DNA from: an uncultured Muribaculaceae bacterium | Lineage (GTDB): Bacteria; Bacteroidota; Bacteroidia; Bacteroidales; Muribaculaceae | Assembly: GCA_910579185.1 (NCBI GenBank) | Contig: CAJTTG010000005.1 | Location: forward strand, 118,028-164,132 | Direction of reading: 5' to 3' | Length of the DNA: 46,105 nt | Shown here: piece after piece, positions 42,055-46,105 of the stretch | Layout: every line of letters starts with the position of its first letter | Numbering within the stretch: the first letter of the stretch is position 1 | Notes under the pieces: model-generated | What the model was told of the DNA's origin: nothing | The model's input: the letters and a program-made list of their open reading frames with translations, nothing else | Database searches by the model: none | Position numbers and translations under genes: made by a program

Positions 42055-43251
42055 ATGATCCGACCTGAACTATACTCGCTCGATATTGCGCCGCTGGCGT
42101 GGGTGATGCTTGCGGCAATGCTCCTGTGCCTGATGCTGATAGCCATTCTCTGGTGGCCGAGGCTTCGGCGTGTGCGCCGTCAGGTGGCTTTCGACGATGA
42201 GGCGCAGCTCCCGGCCGACGGCTATCCCCCCGTCTCCGTCATAGTCTACTCTCAGGCCGACGGACACAACCTCCGCACGCTCTTGCCGCAGATCCTCAAT
42301 CAGGACTATCCGGCGCCGATGGAAGTGATCGTGGTCAACGACGAAAGTGCCGACAATACGGAGACTATCGTAGGCGAGCTCGAGCTGCAATACCCCAATC
42401 TTTACATGACCTTTGCCCCCGAGCGGTCGCGCAGCCTCTCGCGTCGCAAACTCTCCATAACCCTCGGCATCAAGGCCGCGCGCTACGATGCCCTGCTGCT
42501 CACCTGTGGCAACTGCCGCGTCGATTCCCCCCTCTGGATGCGCTCCATGATGCGCTCCATGATCGGCGGTGCCAAAGAAGTGGTCATAGGCTATGCCGAG
42601 CCGTGGGGCGACGATGCCCCCGACACCGACCGTCGTGGCCGTCGCCGTGCCTTCGACGATCTCTGGCAGTCCGTCCGCATGCTCTCGTCGGCTTTGCGCC
42701 ATCGGCCTTTCATGGCCACTGGCTACAATATGGCTTACACACGCCGCCTGTTTTTCGAGCATAAAGGATTCTCGCGGACGCTCAATCTCAACTATGGCGA
42801 CGACGACATCTTCATATCCGAGATCGCCACGCGCACCAACACCGCCGTCGAGCTGTCCCACGCCTCGCGTGTCCGCGCCCTCGAACACTCTCCGGCCGAC
42901 CTCCACGACGCCTACCGCATACGCCGCGACTTCACGGCCCGATATCTCCGCCGTGCCCCCTTCCGCGTCCTCGCGTTCACGTCGATCCTCTGGTGGCTCT
43001 GGCCCCTCTGCGCCGCTGCCGCCATCTGGTTCGCCCTCCCGTCGCTCGTCGTCGCAGCTGCGGTCTTTGTGCTCACGCTCACATTCTGCCTGATCCATGC
43101 CTCGCAGTGGCGTCGCACCGCCCGTGCCCTCTCCCTCCGCCCCCTCTTCCTCACCGTGCCCTGGCTTGCATGGCTCCGCCCCTTCCGCACCCTCCGCCAT
43201 CGCCTCCGTGGCCGCCGCCTCCGCCGCTCCAACCTCACCCAGGTCATCTGA
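42055..43251 (+). CDS. membrane-bound glycosyltransferase family 2
   Basis: 398 residues. An N-terminal helix (about 12-32) anchors a GT-A domain: VSVIVYSQADGHNLRTLLP, then VVNDESADNT with the nucleotide-binding Asp, and NYGDDDIFISE as the D-x-D-like acceptor region. Two to three C-terminal helices (about 305-355) follow. It probably makes or extends a surface glycan. Codon use is strongly C-ending, unlike the GT genes on the other strand. Confidence 0.85.
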   Translation: MIRPELYSLDIAPLAWVMLAAMLLCLMLIAILWWPRLRRVRRQVAFDDEAQLPADGYPPVSVIVYSQADGHNLRTLLPQILNQDYPAPMEVIVVNDESADNTETIVGELELQYPNLYMTFAPERSRSLSRRKLSITLGIKAARYDALLLTCGNCRVDSPLWMRSMMRSMIGGAKEVVIGYAEPWGDDAPDTDRRGRRRAFDDLWQSVRMLSSALRHRPFMATGYNMAYTRRLFFEHKGFSRTLNLNYGDDDIFISEIATRTNTAVELSHASRVRALEHSPADLHDAYRIRRDFTARYLRRAPFRVLAFTSILWWLWPLCAAAAIWFALPSLVVAAAVFVLTLTFCLIHASQWRRTARALSLRPLFLTVPWLAWLRPFRTLRHRLRGRRLRRSNLTQVI

Positions 43252-43262
43252 TCCCCCCGATC

Positions 43263-43360
43263 AACCTCATCAACCCTCCCAACCTCCCAACCTCCCAACC
43301 CCTCAACCTGATCAACCTCATCAACCTCATCAACCTGATCAACCTCATCAACCCCTCAAC
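43263..43360 (+). repeat. satellite spacer of CAACCTCAT/CAACCTGAT units
   Basis: Intergenic spacer between the GT2 and S24/S26 genes built almost wholly of CCTCCCAA (period 8) and CAACCTCAT/CAACCTGAT (period 9) units, C-rich on the plus strand. Confidence 0.9.
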
Positions 43361-43367
43361 CTCCCCA

Positions 43368-43961
43368 ATGCCCTCCGATGCCGACATCCTCCGCTCCGTC
43401 CGATCAGCCATCTCGCGTGGCGAGGAAGTCATCATGGCCGTGCGAGGGCGCAGCATGATACCCTACCTCCGTCCCGGCCACGACGAAGTCCTCCTGTCGC
43501 CCATCGCCGACATCGCCGCCCTCCGTCCCGGCGACATCCTCCTTGCCGCCGTCAGCCCCACCGTCGTCAATCACCTCTCCGCACCCAACGCCCAATCGGG
43601 GTCGCGCATCTCCGAGGCGCGTACCGCCCCCACCGACAACTACCATCAAAACTCTCCCACTCTCCAACTCTCCCACTCTATCTCTCCGTTGGGGTCGCGC
43701 ATCTCCGAGGCGCGTACCGAAAATACCGCCCCCCGGCTCATCCTCCACCGCCTCATAGGCCGCACCCCCGACGGACAGCTCATCCTCATGGGCGACGGCA
43801 ACCTCCACCAACGCGAAACCTGTTCTCCCTCTGACATCATAGCGCGAGTCTCAGCCATCATCGACACCGCCGACCAGAGCCGCCGCGCCCCCTCACGCGC
43901 CACCCTTTGGCGCCACCTCCTTCCCCTCCGCCCCATCCTCATCCGTCTCCTCTCCCCCTAA
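43368..43961 (+). CDS. S24/S26-like peptidase with in-frame repeat insertions
   Basis: 197 residues from the ATG at 43368; the long frame upstream is a shadow of the GT2 gene. GRSMIPYLRPGHDEVLL has the nucleophile Ser of the signal peptidase/LexA fold, ALRPGDILLA the second box, LILHRLIGR the basic dyad position (His-Arg, as in ER-type signal peptidases; no Lys in that box), and GDGN the fourth box. Between the second and third box, about residues 72-122, lies low-complexity sequence containing two copies of GSRISEART encoded by a repeated DNA element. Without it the domain would be of normal size. Probably a membrane-side protease for a partner of the ABC exporter; substrate unknown. Confidence 0.78.
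   Translation: MPSDADILRSVRSAISRGEEVIMAVRGRSMIPYLRPGHDEVLLSPIADIAALRPGDILLAAVSPTVVNHLSAPNAQSGSRISEARTAPTDNYHQNSPTLQLSHSISPLGSRISEARTENTAPRLILHRLIGRTPDGQLILMGDGNLHQRETCSPSDIIARVSAIIDTADQSRRAPSRATLWRHLLPLRPILIRLLSP
43598..43626 (+). repeat. 29-nt hairpin element, copy 1 (inside S24/S26 gene)
   Basis: GGGGTCGCGC-ATCTCCGAG-GCGCGTACCG. GGT+CGCGC pairs with GCGCG+ACC (one bulged T) around a 9-nt loop. Identical to copies at 43691 and 45481. Read in frame as GSRISEART. Confidence 0.92.
43651..43684 (+). repeat. CT-rich satellite (CTCCCACT units) inside the S24/S26 gene
   Basis: Tandem variants of CTCTCCCA/ACTCTCC between hairpin copies 1 and 2; encodes SPTLQLSHSI. Confidence 0.8.
43691..43719 (+). 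repeat. 29-nt hairpin element, copy 2 (inside S24/S26 gene)
   Basis: Identical 29-nt core to copy 1, 93 nt downstream (a multiple of three), same reading frame. Flanked by CTCCGT and AAAA, as is copy 3. Confidence 0.92.
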
Positions 43962-43965
43962 ATCC

Positions 43966-44030
43966 ATCTCAACCCCATCAACCCCTCAACCCCTCTTGAC
44001 TCTCCCCACTCTCCAACTCTAAAATCTATC
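43966..44030 (+). repeat. satellite spacer between S24/S26 and ABC genes
   Basis: CCCCATCAA/CCCCTCAA and CTCTCCCACTCTCCAACTCT units fill the intergenic space. Confidence 0.85.
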
Positions 44031-44041
44031 CCACCCCACCC

Positions 44042-45982
44042 ATGCCCCTCCGATCCTACATCCGCCTGCTCATCAGCCTCACCCGTGGCCACCGTCTCCA
44101 GCTTGCCCTGCGCATCCTCTGCGGACTCCTGCGCGTCGGTGTCCTCCTGCTCTTCGTCTACCTGAGCAAGCAGATGGTCGACATCGCCGTCACCCCTGGA
44201 TCCTCCATGCCCATAGCCCCCTTGGCCGTGGCCATGATCGCATGCGTTGCGCTCCAGATCGCTCTTGGGGTAGGGGTGTCGCGTATCACCGTCGCCGTGA
44301 CCTCGCGCTGCGCCAACACCCTCCGTTTGCGCCTCTTCTCATGTTCCATGAACGCCCCCTACGCCCGGAGCCGCCACACCTCCGACATCATGGAGCGCAT
44401 GAAAAAAGATGTCGACACCCTCTCCGACCTTGCCGCCTCCGCAGCCCCCACGGCCCTTGTCACCGCCGTGCAGCTCCTTGCAGCCTTCCTCTTCATGGCC
44501 ATGCTCGATTGGCGGTTGGCCGTCGTCATGGTCGCCATCATGCCCCTCGCCCTCCTGTTGGGAAAATCCCTCATGCGTCGACTCCACCGCCTCTCCCTCC
44601 ACATCCGCCGCCTCGAATCCACCACCCACACCTTCGCCCAGGAACACCTCCGCCTCCGCCTCGTCGACCGGGCCTTCTCCGCTACTCCGGCCACCGTCAG
44701 CCACTTCGACCGCCTCCAATACCGGCTTCTCCGCCTCATCCTGCGGCGCAACAACTGTTCGCTCTTCTCGCGCACCATGATCCAGATAGGCTTCTCCGCC
44801 GGCTATCTGACCGCCTTCCTTTGGGGAGTCCACGGCCTGAGCCAAGGCATCATCACCTTCGGCGTCATGACAGCCTTCCTCCAGCTCGTCAGCCAGATCC
44901 AGCGTCCGGCCGTCGAGCTCTCCCGACAGATCCCCGGCTTCATCTACGGCCTCGCCTCCGCCGACCGCCTCTCCGACATCCTCACCCCCTCCCTTGACGA
45001 AACCTGTAGGGACTGCGCCATGGCGCGTCCAGCTCCCTCCGCCCCGTCCGACTACCAGTCCGCCTCGTCTGACTCGTCCGACCTGTCCGACATTGTTGGA
45101 ATGCAAGCCTTAGGCTTGCGCCCCGACTCGTCCGAAAACTCCGCTCCCTCAACCCCTCAACTCTCCCACTCTCTAACTCTAAACACTCCCCCTCATCCCC
45201 TCGGCCTCCGTCTCTCCGCCCTGACCTACCAATACCCCGATGCCTCCGCTCCCGTCATCCGCTCCCTCACCGCCGACATCCACCCCGGCACCATCACCGC
45301 CATCACCGGCCTCACCGGCGCCGGCAAAACAACCCTCTTCCGCCTCCTCCTCGGCTTCCTCGCCCCCACCTCCGGCACCATCACCCTCTACTCCGCCCCC
45401 CTCAACCCCTCAACCCCTCAACCTCATCACCCCACTCTCCCACTCTCTAACTCTATTCTCTCCCACACTATCCCTCCGTCGGGGTCGCGCATCTCCGAGG
45501 CGCGTACCGAAAACTCTCTTCTAAACCCTCAAAACCCTCTAACTCTCCCACTCTCCCACTCTATTAACTCCCCCTCAACCCTCTTCTCCTACGTCCCCCA
45601 AGGCAATACCCTCTTCTCCGGCACCATCCGCACCAACCTCCGCCTCGCCCATCCCACCGCCACCGACGCCGACATGCGCCACGCCCTCACCCTTGCTTGT
45701 GCCGAATTCGTCCTCGACCTGCCGCAAGGCCTCGACACGAGGGTAGGGGAGTCCGCCACACGCCTCTCCGAAGGACAAGCCCAGCGCATCGCCATCGCCC
45801 GTGCCCTCCTGCGCCCCTCCGCACCCATCCTCCTGCTCGACGAGCCCACATCCGCCCTCGACCCTGCCACCGAGCAGCGACTCCTCGCCAACCTCCAGAC
45901 CCTCACCCCCTCCCACACCATCATCCTCATCACACACCGCCCCACCGCCCTTCCCCCCACCATCCACCGCCTCCCCCTCTAA
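44042..45982 (+). CDS. ABC exporter with in-frame repeat insertions in linker and ATPase domain
   Basis: 646 residues, fused membrane (about 1-310) and ATPase domains. ATPase motifs: Walker A GLTGAGKTT, Q-loop VPQGNTLFSGT, signature LSEGQAQR (Glu for Gly at the third place), Walker B ILLLDEPTSALD and H-loop THR. Two blocks of low-complexity sequence interrupt it: about residues 321-383 between the domains, and about 453-514 between Walker A and the Q-loop. They consist of satellite units and palindromes, yet the frame stays open throughout. Hence it may still be functional, with about 120 extra residues. Follows the peptidase gene by 80 nt; substrate unknown, possibly a peptide processed by that peptidase. 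Confidence 0.85.
   Translation: MPLRSYIRLLISLTRGHRLQLALRILCGLLRVGVLLLFVYLSKQMVDIAVTPGSSMPIAPLAVAMIACVALQIALGVGVSRITVAVTSRCANTLRLRLFSCSMNAPYARSRHTSDIMERMKKDVDTLSDLAASAAPTALVTAVQLLAAFLFMAMLDWRLAVVMVAIMPLALLLGKSLMRRLHRLSLHIRRLESTTHTFAQEHLRLRLVDRAFSATPATVSHFDRLQYRLLRLILRRNNCSLFSRTMIQIGFSAGYLTAFLWGVHGLSQGIITFGVMTAFLQLVSQIQRPAVELSRQIPGFIYGLASADRLSDILTPSLDETCRDCAMARPAPSAPSDYQSASSDSSDLSDIVGMQALGLRPDSSENSAPSTPQLSHSLTLNTPPHPLGLRLSALTYQYPDASAPVIRSLTADIHPGTITAITGLTGAGKTTLFRLLLGFLAPTSGTITLYSAPLNPSTPQPHHPTLPLSNSILSHTIPPSGSRISEARTENSLLNPQNPLTLPLSHSINSPSTLFSYVPQGNTLFSGTIRTNLRLAHPTATDADMRHALTLACAEFVLDLPQGLDTRVGESATRLSEGQAQRIAIARALLRPSAPILLLDEPTSALDPATEQRLLANLQTLTPSHTIILITHRPTALPPTIHRLPL
45004..45026 (+). repeat. 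CATG-centred palindromic element, copy 1
   Basis: CTGTAGGGACT followed by the perfect palindrome GCGCCATGGCGC. Similar to 46031-46053. In frame inside the ABC gene (CRDCAMARP). Confidence 0.85.
45047..45091 (+). repeat. 9-nt satellite TCCGACTCG/TCCGACCTG
   Basis: Tandem variants of a 9-nt unit encoding a Ser/Asp-rich stretch (SDSSDLSD) in the ABC linker. Confidence 0.75.
45103..45119 (+). repeat. GCAAGCC palindrome
   Basis: GCAAGCCT-T-AGGCTTGC, an 8-bp palindrome around one base, in frame in the ABC linker (MQALGL). Confidence 0.8.
45150..45195 (+). repeat. CT-rich satellite in ABC linker
   Basis: CCCCTCAACTC, CTCCCACTCTC and AACTCT units encoding STPQLSHSLTLNTP. Confidence 0.75.
45400..45475 (+). 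repeat. CT-rich satellite in ABC ATPase domain (left)
   Basis: CCCCTCAA repeated, then ACTCTCCCACTCTCT units, directly before hairpin copy 3. Confidence 0.85.
45481..45509 (+). repeat. 29-nt hairpin element, copy 3 (inside ABC ATPase domain)
   Basis: Identical to copies 1 and 2; again read as GSRISEART, now between Walker A and the Q-loop of the ABC exporter. Confidence 0.92.
45510..45590 (+). repeat. CT-rich satellite in ABC ATPase domain (right)
   Basis: AACCCTC and ACTCTCCC units up to the point where ATPase homology resumes (FSYVPQGN). Confidence 0.8.
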
Positions 45983-46030
45983 CCCCCTCAACCTCATCAA
46001 CCTCATCCACCCCTCCCACCCCCTCATCCC
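45983..46030 (+). repeat. satellite after the ABC gene
   Basis: CAACCTCAT period-9 units and CACCCCTCC units, same families as at 43263 and 43966. Confidence 0.85.
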
Positions 46031-46053
46031 CTGTAGGGACTGCGGCATGCCGC
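46031..46053 (+). repeat. CATG-centred palindromic element, copy 2
   Basis: CTGTAGGGACT followed by the perfect palindrome GCGGCATGCCGC. It differs from copy 1 only by a paired C-to-G and G-to-C change. The remaining 52 nt to the window end show no feature. Confidence 0.85.
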
Positions 46054-46105
46054 TATTCTTTACCCACAGAAGTCAAAACAGAATCAGGATTGTTATAAGA
46101 TAGGA

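Noticed and set aside
42070..43200. Long minus-strand open frame opposite the GT2 gene
   Set aside because: It mirrors a GC-rich coding strand; its product is Gly/Glu/Arg-rich with no domain, while the plus strand has a clear GT2.
43263..43360. CRISPR-like array
   Set aside because: Units are 8-9 nt and directly tandem, without unique spacers; no cas genes nearby.
42993..43961. 322-codon frame as the start of the S24/S26 protein
   Set aside because: Its first 125 codons overlap the GT2 end and the satellite spacer; similarity begins at the ATG at 43368.

Overview
The window looks like chromosomal DNA of a Bacteroidales gut bacterium, most likely Muribaculaceae-like. That placement rests on several Bacteroidetes hallmarks, not on a database search: about fifteen promoters carry the Bacteroidetes -7 element TAnnTTTG; genes lack obvious Shine-Dalgarno sequences; there is a serine palmitoyltransferase (sphingolipids), a lipidated TamA (TamL), a menaquinone methyltransferase, LpxB, and a 29-residue COX24-type basic protein.

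Layout. 0-4.6 kb, minus strand: purC, menG/ubiE, a periplasmic M13 peptidase and an FMN reductase. 4.6-6.6 kb: a structured non-coding RNA candidate, then a PEGA-domain protein and a LamG-like secreted protein. 6.7-8.8 kb: a YafQ-type toxin-antitoxin pair beside tRNA-Arg(TCT), dapA and thioredoxin. 8.9-18.1 kb: an AspT/YidE-type transporter, tamL, a Gph-like HAD phosphatase, the lpxB-phosphatase-slyD operon and an MsbA-like ABC exporter. 18.1-20.3 kb: serine palmitoyltransferase flanked by two promoter-to-terminator units that look like small RNAs. 20.2-25.8 kb: ettA, def, ruvX, a pRiA4b ORF-3-like protein, and an mtnN-luxS-AlbA operon (AI-2 production). 25.8-31.4 kb: an esterase, an outer-membrane barrel, rng, the COX24-type gene, HU, a HAD hydrolase and a queuosine-precursor transporter. 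31.4-42.0 kb: a minus-strand exopolysaccharide locus of two runs: GT4-Wzx, then Wza-Wzy-Wzz-GT4-radical SAM-GT4. Its Wzz carries a C-terminal domain that looks like a dead tyrosine kinase.

42.0-46.1 kb, plus strand, is different in character: very C-rich, with a GT2, a signal-peptidase-like S24/S26 protein and an ABC exporter. The last two genes are interrupted, in frame and at loop positions, by several families of short repeats: a 29-nt hairpin element (three identical copies, all read in the same frame, open in all six frames), a CATG-centred palindrome (two copies with compensatory changes), a GCAAGCC palindrome, and CT/AC-rich satellites that also fill the spacers between the genes. This is the strongest candidate for something undescribed: repeats that expand inside coding sequence.

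A second theme is very short leaders. In lpxB and the esterase the start codon lies 4 nt after the -7 element, so the mRNAs are predicted to be leaderless; tamL and the GT2 gene are nearly so.
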